In this document: positions 1-6,024 of the stretch, piece by piece
Layout: each line of letters opens with the position of its first letter
Numbering within the stretch: position 1 is the first letter of the stretch
Assembly: GCA_016284485.1 (NCBI GenBank)
Contig: JAEEOX010000144.1
Span: 1 to 10,183, forward strand
DNA from: Bacillota bacterium
GTDB lineage: Bacteria; Bacillota; Clostridia; Peptostreptococcales; Anaerovoracaceae
Length of the DNA: 10,183 bases
Reading direction: 5' to 3'
Program-made: the position numbers and the translations under genes
The notes under the pieces: model-generated
Told to the model about the DNA's origin: nothing
What the model saw: only the letters and a program-made list of their open reading frames with translations
Database searches by the model: none

Positions 1-120
1 GGCGATGGTGCCTATTCTAAAGGGTCCCACAGTATTGGAACTGGAAGGACCCTGAGTCACGGGGGCTAAGACGTCATTGAATATGGATGCATAGTGTATT
101 TTTCGGTCCGTGCTTACCAT
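1..120 (-). CDS. L-serine dehydratase-like protein, N-terminal 40 codons only (cut by window edge)
   Basis: The minus strand reads open from an ATG at 120-118 to the window edge, exactly 40 codons. Residues 10-19 read YASIFNDVLA and residues 24-37 read GPSSSNTVGPFRIG. This closely matches the N-terminus of the beta domain of iron-sulfur L-serine ammonia-lyases (SdaA/SdaB type), which begin with a Y-S-F-D/N-x-x-x-P segment followed by GPSSSHT and a G-x-x-RIG stretch. That family deaminates serine to pyruvate and ammonia. The usual His of the motif is Asn here (residue 29), so the exact subfamily or substrate is uncertain. The ATG overlaps the last 7 nt of the preceding gene (TGG TAA read as ATG GTA), which suggests translational coupling; a weak AAAGG lies just upstream. 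The remaining length, the cysteine ligands and any separate alpha subunit lie outside the window. Confidence 0.72.
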   Translation of the reverse strand, partial: MVSTDRKIHYASIFNDVLAPVTQGPSSSNTVGPFRIGTIA

Positions 121-689
121 GTTCTGCCTTTCTTGCCGGTCTCTATGTATTTAAGAACTACGTCATCCTTTTCGGGCTTTCGGATGAAGCCCCAGTATGC
201 CATGGCTGCGGCTATCACCAGTCCCAGGATGCCGAACTTTATGTCTCCCTTGATGAAGAGCCAGACGGACGTGGCCAGGAAAACGATGCTCATGACGCCT
301 ATGGCCAGGCGCTTCCTGTTCCTCAGGTCATCTCTGGACTCCTTGGAAACTATGTAGGGAACGACCAGGACCGCATCAGCCGTATAGGTGATGCTCCCGT
401 CCTCCTGTTCCTCTTCGTATATCTGAACCCTTGCGTCCTTGGCCACTCTGATCATGGCGTTATATCTTCTGTAGTCCTCGTCCCTGAGTTCTCCCAGTTT
501 CTCGCCGTTGACCATGACCTCTATGAGCTGGGTATTATCCTCTCTTATGGGTCCCCTGTTGAAGGTGGCTTCATCCTCACCGCGAAGCTGGCATTTGCGC
601 AAAAGCTTCTGTCTGGATGTTCCGTCTTCGTTGGGCAGATCCGTGTTTATAACTTCGAATACTTCTTTTATGTACTGCTTCTGTGCCAT
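114..689 (-). CDS. HIRAN-like domain protein with two C-terminal membrane helices
   Basis: This 191-residue protein starts at ATG 689-687, which has AGGAG 8 nt upstream. A longer reading that starts near 761 would run through the ald terminator and is not used. Residues about 8-75 resemble a HIRAN domain: the segment at 20-29 (NEDGTSRQKL) is typical of clostridial HIRAN proteins, and a later strand pattern (IEVMVNGEKLGEL, 56-68) fits the family's 'V..G..IGYL' part. The P-x-N-x-Y-D core is degenerate (RGPIREDNTQ). A second beta-rich part at 85-112 follows. Two hydrophobic helices at about 129-147 and 150-170, joined by a charged turn, anchor it in the membrane with a short basic tail. HIRAN domains in other proteins bind DNA ends or serve as regulatory modules; what one does on a membrane anchor is unknown. 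It lies between ald and the serine-dehydratase-like gene and overlaps the latter by 7 nt. No promoter of its own was seen, so it may be reached by read-through. Confidence 0.8.
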   Translation of the reverse strand: MAQKQYIKEVFEVINTDLPNEDGTSRQKLLRKCQLRGEDEATFNRGPIREDNTQLIEVMVNGEKLGELRDEDYRRYNAMIRVAKDARVQIYEEEQEDGSITYTADAVLVVPYIVSKESRDDLRNRKRLAIGVMSIVFLATSVWLFIKGDIKFGILGLVIAAAMAYWGFIRKPEKDDVVLKYIETGKKGRTW

Positions 690-712
690 TACAGCGCTCC
701 TTCCGGTTCTGT

Positions 713-751
713 AAAAAACAGGGACAGCCGGCGGCAAGCCGCAGCTGTCCC
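713..751 (-). terminator. Rho-independent terminator downstream of ald
   Basis: On the minus strand GGGACAGC pairs with GCTGTCCC, with a second stem (GCGGC/GCCGC) inside it and an AA/TT loop. Directly after it comes TGTTTTTTAC, a T-rich tail. It begins 24 nt past the ald stop codon and ends 23 nt before the next start codon, so it should end most ald transcripts. The downstream pair of genes then depends on read-through or on a promoter within ald. Confidence 0.88.
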
Positions 752-774
752 CGGGATCCAATGGCTTATGATCC

Positions 775-1896
775 TCAGAATTCCTTTACAAGTTCGTTGG
801 GATCTGTGAACGGGATGTTTTGCTTCTGTGCTGTTTCAAGCAGGCATAACTTTCCGTCAAAGGTGGTGAGTCCTCTTCTCAGGTGCTTGTCGTCCTTCAG
901 CGCCTGCTTCACGCCCTTGTTGGCTATTGCCAGGGCAAAGGGAAGCGTGGCGTTGCAGAGGGTCACTGAAGAGGTCTGCGCGAAGGCAGAAGGAATGTTG
1001 TCAACACAATAGTGGAGAATTCCCTCTTCATAGTATACCGGATCCTTGTGACATGTTGATCTGCATGTCTCGATGGCTCCCTCGTCATCGCAGGCAACGT
1101 CGATGATCATTGCGCCGGGCTTCATGAGCTTGAGATCCTCACGGTTCACCAGGTGATCCTTTCTGGTCTTGGGCCAGAGGATGCAGTTGATGAGAACGTC
1201 AGTCTTCTTCAGGCAATCCAGCAGATTATCTCTGTTGGAGAACAGGAAGCTTACGTTGTTGGGCATATGCTCCTTTGCCTCCAGCATGGCGTTGTAGTTG
1301 ATGTCGAGAACGTATACCTGGCATCCGAAAGCAGATGCAAGCTCGCAGGCTCCAAGTCCGGAGTGACCGCAGCCTATTATGGTTACGACCGGAGCCGGAG
1401 CACCGCATACGTTGGCGAGAAGCTTACCGGGGCCGCCGTTGATCGTCTGTGCAAAATGAAGAGCCGCCAGAAAGCCTCCTTTACCGGCAAGTTCTGACAT
1501 CGGGCTCAGCAGAGGCCACTGTCCTCTGTCATCGGATATGTCTTCATAGGCGATGGACGTACAGCCTGACTTCATCAGAGCCTGAGTCTGCTCAGGATGC
1601 GCGTTGGAATGGATGTAGGTGAATATGATGAGATCATCTCTGAGATATTTGAACTCCTCCGGGAAGATCTCCTTTACCTTGTAGATCATGTCCACTGTGG
1701 TCCAGACCTCTTCCGCCGTCTCACAAATGACAGCACCGCTGGCTTTGTAGTCCTCATCACTGAATCCGGAACCTACGCCTGCCTTGGTCTCAACGAAGAC
1801 CTCATGTCCTCTTCTGACCAGCTCAGTTACCGCTGTGGGAACTGCACCGACACGATATTCCGATTCTTTGATCTCTTTTACTATTCCGATTTTCAT
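775..1896 (-). CDS. ald: Alanine dehydrogenase family protein
   Basis: The product is 373 residues, the usual length for this family. Alanine dehydrogenase interconverts L-alanine + NAD+ + water and pyruvate + ammonia + NADH in the cytoplasm. The residues known to bind pyruvate or act in catalysis are all present at their canonical numbers: Arg15 (EYRV), Lys75 (KVKE), His96 (TYIH) and Asp270 (ACD). The nucleotide-binding loop is GCGHSG (175-180), with Asp198 at the end of the next strand. The C-terminal segment (DNIPSAFAQTSSVTLCNATLPFALA) follows the family pattern. It is divergent in places: NCILWPKTRKDHL (237-249) replaces the usual 'GAVLVPG..AP.LV' and recalls the lysine-forming (LKR/saccharopine) dehydrogenase relatives. 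Substrate preference is therefore inferred, not shown. GAGG lies about 12 nt before the ATG. The gene follows the transporter gene after a 136-nt gap holding a hairpin, and precedes a strong terminator. Confidence 0.85.
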   Translation of the reverse strand: MKIGIVKEIKESEYRVGAVPTAVTELVRRGHEVFVETKAGVGSGFSDEDYKASGAVICETAEEVWTTVDMIYKVKEIFPEEFKYLRDDLIIFTYIHSNAHPEQTQALMKSGCTSIAYEDISDDRGQWPLLSPMSELAGKGGFLAALHFAQTINGGPGKLLANVCGAPAPVVTIIGCGHSGLGACELASAFGCQVYVLDINYNAMLEAKEHMPNNVSFLFSNRDNLLDCLKKTDVLINCILWPKTRKDHLVNREDLKLMKPGAMIIDVACDDEGAIETCRSTCHKDPVYYEEGILHYCVDNIPSAFAQTSSVTLCNATLPFALAIANKGVKQALKDDKHLRRGLTTFDGKLCLLETAQKQNIPFTDPNELVKEF

Positions 1897-1936
1897 TTTC
1901 TTGTCTACCTCAACTGATCAATAAATAAAAAACTAT

Positions 1937-1979
1937 AAAAATGGGCTAAATATTGCGGAGCGGGCGAGGCCCGCTCCGC
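1937..1979 (-). terminator. Intercistronic GC-rich hairpin between the NhaC-family gene and ald
   Basis: A perfect 11-bp stem (GCGGAGCGGGC against GCCCGCTCCGC, positions 1955-1965 and 1969-1979) closes a 3-nt loop. On the minus strand it is followed by AATATTTAGCCCATTTTTATAG, so the T runs are interrupted and begin late. It could terminate part of the transporter mRNA, or act as a stabilising or processing hairpin that sets ald expression relative to the transporter. No convincing sigma-70 promoter was seen between it and ald. Confidence 0.65.
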
Positions 1980-2032
1980 CCGCAATTCTAAGAATAACGA
2001 ATTTTTTGTAGTAATTTACTTCAAACTTTAAC

Positions 2033-3442
2033 TTATAAGGTTGCACCCATGATCATGTAGCCGATAACACCAACTACTGCAGCGCACAGAGCATAAGGCA
2101 TCTGTGTCTTTACGTGGTCGATGTGGTCGCAGCCAGCAGCCAGAGACGACAGGATGGTCGTGTCTGAAATGGGTGAGCAGTGGTCACCGAAGCAGCCTCC
2201 GCCCATTACAGCAGCGATGGCTCCGTATACGACTCCGCCCATTTCGCCACCGGTAAGGTTGAATGCCAGCGGTAAGCAGATGGGAAGCATGATCGCATAT
2301 GTTCCCCAGGAAGAACCTGTCAGGAAGGAGATCAGTGCGCAAAGGATGAAGGTGATGGTGAGAAGCCAGAACGGAGTCATCCAAGACTCAGTAATGCCGA
2401 TGAGGTATGTAGCTGCACCGAGTCCCTTTGTGATGGAGTTCATGCAGTATGCCATGGCCAGGATCAGGATGGCGGCCATTACAGCCTTGATGCCCAGAAC
2501 GGCAGTATCCATCATCTCTTTGACCTTAGCTTTCCTTGTGATCCACATCACTACGAACTGATACATAACAGCGCAGATGAATGCCTCTAATGTTCTTGCG
2601 GAACCGATGAAGATGTATGTTCCTACTGTGATGCCGATGATGATGATAGCGGGCATCAAGAAGTCTATGAACAGATTCGTCTTGATTCCCTCGTTGGGTT
2701 TGATCTCATCCAGCTCTCCGGAAAGCAGCGGAGTGGATCCTTCAGCATAGACCTGACCTGTCTCAAGAGCTCTCTTCTGAGCAGCCTTCATGGGACCGAA
2801 GTGAGGAATGATGCCTACTGCAAGAAGTCCGTTAAGGATGAGGATAGCCCAGCAGTAGAAGTTGAACTTGAATGCGCCGACTACGGCAGCCTGACCCATT
2901 GTAGCGTCAGCGATGCATCCGATTCCGACTACGAGTCCTGCTACGTAAACGCCCCATGATGTGAAGGGGATAAGGCAGCAGATAGGTGCGGATGTACAGT
3001 CGCAGACGAAGGCCAGATACTCACGGGAGGTCTTCGCATTGTCTGTAAGAGGTCTCATAACGTTACCTACATACAGCGGTGAGAAGTAGTCAGAGAAGAA
3101 GATGAAGATTCCAAGAAGGAATGCCATGATCTCTGTGCCTCTCTTTGATAATTTCTTTCCGTTGATCCATTCAACGAATGCATTGATAGCACCGGACTTC
3201 ATGAAGAAAGCTACCAGGATACCGATGAATACCTCGATGGCAAGTACCCAGATGAAGTCTGCATTGCCCAGAGCGTCCTGCAGTAAGAGGGAAAGTCCTC
3301 TTACGATGTTCTGTCCCTGAATGACAACACCGATAAGGCAGCCTACAAGAAGTGACAGAAGAGCGTCTCTTGTCCAGAAGGATAATGCCAGTGCTACGAC
3401 GATAGGAAGTAATGAAATAATACCTACAGTTTCGACGTCCAT
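2033..3442 (-). CDS. NhaC-family Na+/H+ antiporter-like transporter
   Basis: The 469-residue protein is almost entirely hydrophobic, with about 11-12 likely membrane helices and a polar central loop (about 215-255). The family signature is clear: GGGCFGDHCSPISDTT (414-429), followed by a DHI-HV-TQ-PYA stretch (439-451), as in NhaC-type antiporters. TGSSWGTYAIMLPI (375-388) and SDYFSPLYVGNVMRP (117-131) also fit the ion-transporter fold. Members exchange Na+ for H+, but several relatives carry organic solutes. Its place before an amino acid dehydrogenase and behind an activator-controlled promoter suggests, by inference, an amino acid or amino-acid/Na+ substrate rather than general pH control. 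The ATG is preceded by a strong AAAGGAG and by a consensus sigma-54 promoter about 60 bp upstream. No gene name is given because several paralogue types share this signature. Confidence 0.87.
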   Translation of the reverse strand: MDVETVGIISLLPIVVALALSFWTRDALLSLLVGCLIGVVIQGQNIVRGLSLLLQDALGNADFIWVLAIEVFIGILVAFFMKSGAINAFVEWINGKKLSKRGTEIMAFLLGIFIFFSDYFSPLYVGNVMRPLTDNAKTSREYLAFVCDCTSAPICCLIPFTSWGVYVAGLVVGIGCIADATMGQAAVVGAFKFNFYCWAILILNGLLAVGIIPHFGPMKAAQKRALETGQVYAEGSTPLLSGELDEIKPNEGIKTNLFIDFLMPAIIIIGITVGTYIFIGSARTLEAFICAVMYQFVVMWITRKAKVKEMMDTAVLGIKAVMAAILILAMAYCMNSITKGLGAATYLIGITESWMTPFWLLTITFILCALISFLTGSSWGTYAIMLPICLPLAFNLTGGEMGGVVYGAIAAVMGGGCFGDHCSPISDTTILSSLAAGCDHIDHVKTQMPYALCAAVVGVIGYMIMGATL

Positions 3443-3460
3443 AAAAAACTCCTTTCTTGC

Positions 3461-3474
3461 GTTCTATTTAGAAC
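3461..3474. repeat. Inverted repeat GTTCTA-N2-TAGAAC in the transporter leader
   Basis: The two 6-bp arms are perfect with a 2-nt centre. The repeat lies in the predicted 5' untranslated leader, about 20 nt before the start codon and just upstream of the Shine-Dalgarno. It could be an operator or a short leader hairpin; a 2-nt loop would melt the innermost pairs. Confidence 0.45.
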
Positions 3475-3481
3475 ACATTTT

Positions 3482-3495
3482 TATAGTCAACTATA
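3482..3495. repeat. Inverted repeat TATAGT-N2-ACTATA over the predicted transcription start
   Basis: Six-base arms are perfect with a 2-nt centre. The repeat spans the expected start point of the sigma-54 promoter (about 3491). It contains GTTGACT on one strand, also found in the palindrome at 3543-3553. A protein bound here could block transcription; this is inference from position only. Confidence 0.45.
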
Positions 3496-3500
3496 GTATA

Positions 3501-3517
3501 TAGCAACTATCGTGCCA
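3501..3517 (-). promoter_or_regulatory. Sigma-54 (RpoN) -24/-12 promoter for the NhaC-family gene
   Basis: The minus strand reads TGGCAC-GATAG-TTGCTA, which matches the RpoN consensus TGGCAC-N5-TTGC at every fixed base with the required spacing. The start point would be near 3491, giving a leader of about 49 nt before the ATG at 3442. The adjacent upstream gene encodes a sigma-54-dependent activator, the kind of protein this promoter needs. Promoter activity itself is inferred. Confidence 0.9.
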
Positions 3518-3532
3518 TTCATTTCTTTAAAC

Positions 3533-3553
3533 CGCTAAAGCGTTGACTGTCAA
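3533..3553. promoter_or_regulatory. Candidate activator-binding palindromes upstream of the sigma-54 promoter
   Basis: Two adjacent palindromes occur: CGCT-AA-AGCG (3533-3542) and TTGAC-T-GTCAA (3543-3553). They sit about 45-60 bp upstream of the predicted start point. Enhancer sites for sigma-54 activators are commonly 80-200 bp upstream, so these would be close, but the space back to the terminator at 3594 is short. The Fis-type HTH of the neighbouring activator typically binds palindromic DNA. This assignment is tentative. Confidence 0.35.
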
Positions 3554-3583
3554 GGGTTCAGGCCCCTTTTTCCATTCCGGCGC

Positions 3584-3630
3584 AAAAAATAAAAGAAAGC
3601 TGATCGGTGAATTTTCACCGCCAGCTTTCT
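3584..3630 (-). terminator. Rho-independent terminator downstream of the sigma-54 activator gene
   Basis: On the minus strand AGAAAGCTG pairs with CAGCTTTCT and, inside it, GGTGAA pairs with TTCACC around a short loop. The tail is TTTATTTTTTG. It starts 15 nt past the activator stop codon and separates the regulator transcript from the sigma-54 promoter. Confidence 0.92.
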
Positions 3631-3645
3631 GTCGGTCGGCTAATT

Positions 3646-5055
3646 TTACAGCCCCAGTTTCTTAAGTCTGTACCTCAGAGTCTCCCTGGGGATCCCCAGG
3701 ATCTCCCCTGCCTTGGAAAGATTTCCGCCGGATTCCAGGATGGCTCTGTTGATCAGTCTTGCCTCATACCTGTCCATCAGTTTGTGATAAGGTATGCCGT
3801 CTTCGGACATGATATCTTCCGGTTTCTCTTCCTCAGCCTCTTCGAATCTTTTTCTCTCCTTCTCCACCATGTTCACCAGGTATTCCGGGATCATGTCGGA
3901 GGTCAGGACCTGCCTGTCTCCCTGGCCTGACACCATGGTCTCTATGACGTTCTTAACTTCCCTGACGTTGCCCGGCCAGTCGTACTCCATGAATATGGCC
4001 ATGGAGTCAGTGTCTATGCCGGTGACCTCCTTGTTGTACACCTTGGAGAAATAGTCCATGTAATGGTTGACGAAGAGACGGATGTCTTCCTTTCTCTCCC
4101 TCAGAGGGGGCAGTGTCAGGAAACCTGATGAGAATCTGAAGAAGAGGTCTGACCTGAAGGTCCCCTCCTCTATGGCCTTCACAGGGTCGGTATTCATGGC
4201 TCCTATTATCTTGACGTTGACCTTCCTGTCCTCGGACGCGCCCAGGGGTCTGAAGGTCCCGTCCTGGATGACTCTGAGAAGCTTAGCCTGAAGAGAATAT
4301 GAGAGGTCTCCTATCTCATCCAGGAAAAGCACTCCGCCGTCAGCCTCCTCGAAGAGGCCTCTGCTGTTTTCCGCCCCGGTGTAGGCTCCCCTTACGGTAC
4401 CGAAAAGAATGGACTCCATCAGATTCTCCGGAACTGCGGCACAGTTCTGGATGACCACCTTGTCTCTGGGGACTCCGGAGTAATTGATTATGCTCTGGGC
4501 GAACATCTCCTTGCCGGTGCCGGTCTCTCCGTAGATCAGCACGGGGTTGGGAGCTGTTGAAAGTATCCTGGCCTGCTGGATGGCCTGTTTCATCTTCTCG
4601 TCTGCGGAAAGGATCTTGTCGAAGGTTATCAGTCCTGCGTCCTTCTGGATCCTCATGACGAACTCGTCGAACTTTCTGTCTATGGCGCTGTCCGGTTTCA
4701 CGTCCTCAGCGGAGTCTATGGCCAGTTCAACTGCGGCCACCACCTCTCCCCGCCTGGTCAGCGGGAAGGTCACGTTGTTTGTGAGGTACTTATGTCTGGC
4801 GAAGTCCCTGTAGGCCTGTTTTTTCATGATCACTATCTGACCGGTCTCGATGCACCTTGCCACTGATGAGTCCTCTTTTCTGAGCTCCGGGTACACCTCG
4901 AAATACTGCTTGTTCAGTATGTCGGATAACTTGAACTCCTGTGAGCTCTCGTTCAGAGCCGCATCGTATCTGGTGTTGTAGATGATCCTGTAGTTCTTGT
5001 CTACGATCATTATGTAGTCAAGACTGTCCACTACCAGGCTGCCTATGTTTAACAT
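3646..5055 (-). CDS. Sigma-54-dependent transcriptional activator (PAS, AAA+, Fis HTH)
   Basis: The 469-residue protein has the full layout of a bacterial enhancer-binding protein. Residues about 1-115 look like a PAS sensor (MIVDKNYRIIYNT at 16-28). The AAA+ domain spans about 145-385, with Walker A GETGTGKE (176-183), the sigma-54 contact loop GAYTGA (223-228), Walker B GGVLFLDEIGDL (240-251) and an arginine-finger region FRSDLFFRF (300-308). A charged linker (400-420) leads to a Fis-type helix-turn-helix (443-469, GGNLSKAGEILGIPRETLRY). The contact loop has Tyr in place of the commoner Phe. The PAS domain suggests it is controlled by a small ligand rather than by a response-regulator receiver, as in RocR/BkdR-type regulators of amino acid catabolism. 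Its gene sits directly upstream of a sigma-54 promoter, so the NhaC-family/ald genes are the likely targets. GGGAG lies 7 nt before the ATG. Confidence 0.92.
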   Translation of the reverse strand: MLNIGSLVVDSLDYIMIVDKNYRIIYNTRYDAALNESSQEFKLSDILNKQYFEVYPELRKEDSSVARCIETGQIVIMKKQAYRDFARHKYLTNNVTFPLTRRGEVVAAVELAIDSAEDVKPDSAIDRKFDEFVMRIQKDAGLITFDKILSADEKMKQAIQQARILSTAPNPVLIYGETGTGKEMFAQSIINYSGVPRDKVVIQNCAAVPENLMESILFGTVRGAYTGAENSRGLFEEADGGVLFLDEIGDLSYSLQAKLLRVIQDGTFRPLGASEDRKVNVKIIGAMNTDPVKAIEEGTFRSDLFFRFSSGFLTLPPLRERKEDIRLFVNHYMDYFSKVYNKEVTGIDTDSMAIFMEYDWPGNVREVKNVIETMVSGQGDRQVLTSDMIPEYLVNMVEKERKRFEEAEEEKPEDIMSEDGIPYHKLMDRYEARLINRAILESGGNLSKAGEILGIPRETLRYRLKKLGL

Positions 5056-5079
5056 GGTACTCTCCCTCTCAAAACATGT

Positions 5080-5094
5080 GATCTCTCAAAGATC
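5080..5094 (-). repeat. Short inverted repeat at the lysR stop codon
   Basis: GATCT and AGATC arms flank a 5-nt centre and overlap the last base of the lysR stop codon. The tail (ACATGTTTTGAG) has only four Ts. At best this is a weak attenuator between the LysR gene and the sigma-54 activator gene, which are 37 nt apart. Confidence 0.35.
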
Positions 5095-5998
5095 AGCCCA
5101 TATATCTGCTTTCCACATATTCCTTGAACTTCTGTGCGGCAGGCGACAGGGTGGTGTTCCTGTTGTAGATCATGTAGAATTCCCTCTCCATGTCCATGTC
5201 CTCCAGTTCGAACACCATTATCCGTCCTTCTTCGCTGCCCTGCTCACCTTTCACTGCGGTCTGCGACATCACGGAAACTCCCAGTCCGTTCTTCACGCAC
5301 TCCTTGATGGCCTCGATGCTGTTGACCACTGCTACGGTCCTGAGATCGTTGTGTCCGTGGGATCTCGCCCATTCCTCGAAGGTCCTCCTGGTGGCTGAGC
5401 CCTCCTCTCTCCAGATGAATTCCTCGTCCATCAGGTCGTCCAGAGTAAGTTTCTCTCTGTCTCTTCTGATATTGATGAATTTCTCTGTCCTGGGTACTAT
5501 CACCACCGGTCTGTCGCTCAGGAGCATGCAGCACTTCAGACTGTTGTTGATGTAATACCCCGAAAAGCCTATGTCCCCCAGATTCTCCTGGATGTCATCC
5601 CAGACCTTGCCTGTGTCTGACTGCTCCACGTTGAAGGTGACCTTGGGATACCTGGCATGGAAGCCTGCGATGATCTCGGGCACTATGAACTGCCCGGGGA
5701 TCCCGGATGTTTTGATGTCCACGGTGCCGGCGATCTCGTTGGCAAGATCTGTCATGGCGATGACCGCTCTGTCCCTGGTATGGATGATGTTTATGGCGTA
5801 GTTGTAGAACGCCCGCCCGTGCTTAGTGGGCCGGCTCTCCTTGCCGTTCCTGTCCACCAGCTTGACGCCCAGTTCCTTCTCCAGAGAACTGATGTGGGTG
5901 CTGATGGTGGGCTGGGTGAGATATGTGGCCTCCGCAGCCTTGGAAAAGCTCTTATACTTGACTACGTTAACAAAAGCTTCCAGTTGTTTGAATTCCAT
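5093..5998 (-). CDS. LysR-family regulator, probably selenium-metabolism associated
   Basis: The 301-residue length is standard for LysR proteins. Residues 1-60 form the winged HTH (LEAFVNVVKYKSFSKAAEA, then LTQPTISTHISSLEKELG), followed by a linker helix. A periplasmic-binding-protein-like effector domain runs from about 90 (GTVDIKTSGIPGQFIVPEII) to the end. LysR proteins regulate neighbouring or dispersed genes in response to a small co-inducer. A LysR clade recurs next to selA/selB in Clostridia and is annotated as selenium-metabolism associated; assigning this one to it rests mainly on its position 26 nt after selB, in the same direction. GAGGT lies 7 nt before the ATG. The effector is not known. 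Confidence 0.88.
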   Translation of the reverse strand: MEFKQLEAFVNVVKYKSFSKAAEATYLTQPTISTHISSLEKELGVKLVDRNGKESRPTKHGRAFYNYAINIIHTRDRAVIAMTDLANEIAGTVDIKTSGIPGQFIVPEIIAGFHARYPKVTFNVEQSDTGKVWDDIQENLGDIGFSGYYINNSLKCCMLLSDRPVVIVPRTEKFINIRRDREKLTLDDLMDEEFIWREEGSATRRTFEEWARSHGHNDLRTVAVVNSIEAIKECVKNGLGVSVMSQTAVKGEQGSEEGRIMVFELEDMDMEREFYMIYNRNTTLSPAAQKFKEYVESRYMG

Positions 5999-6024
5999 TT
6001 CTGACCTCGTTTCTTGACGGAAGA

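Noticed and set aside
22..52. Inverted repeat GGGTCC...GGACCC near the left edge, as a terminator
   Set aside because: It lies within the serine-dehydratase-like coding frame and has no T tract on either strand.
690..761. Upstream start for the HIRAN-like protein (24 extra residues)
   Set aside because: The extension is encoded by the ald terminator hairpin and its tail, while ATG 689-687 has a good AGGAG at proper spacing.
87..809. Plus-strand 240-codon open frame opposite the HIRAN-like gene
   Set aside because: It crosses the ald terminator and the end of ald, has no ribosome binding site I could support, and the opposite strand has a good start, two membrane helices and family similarity.
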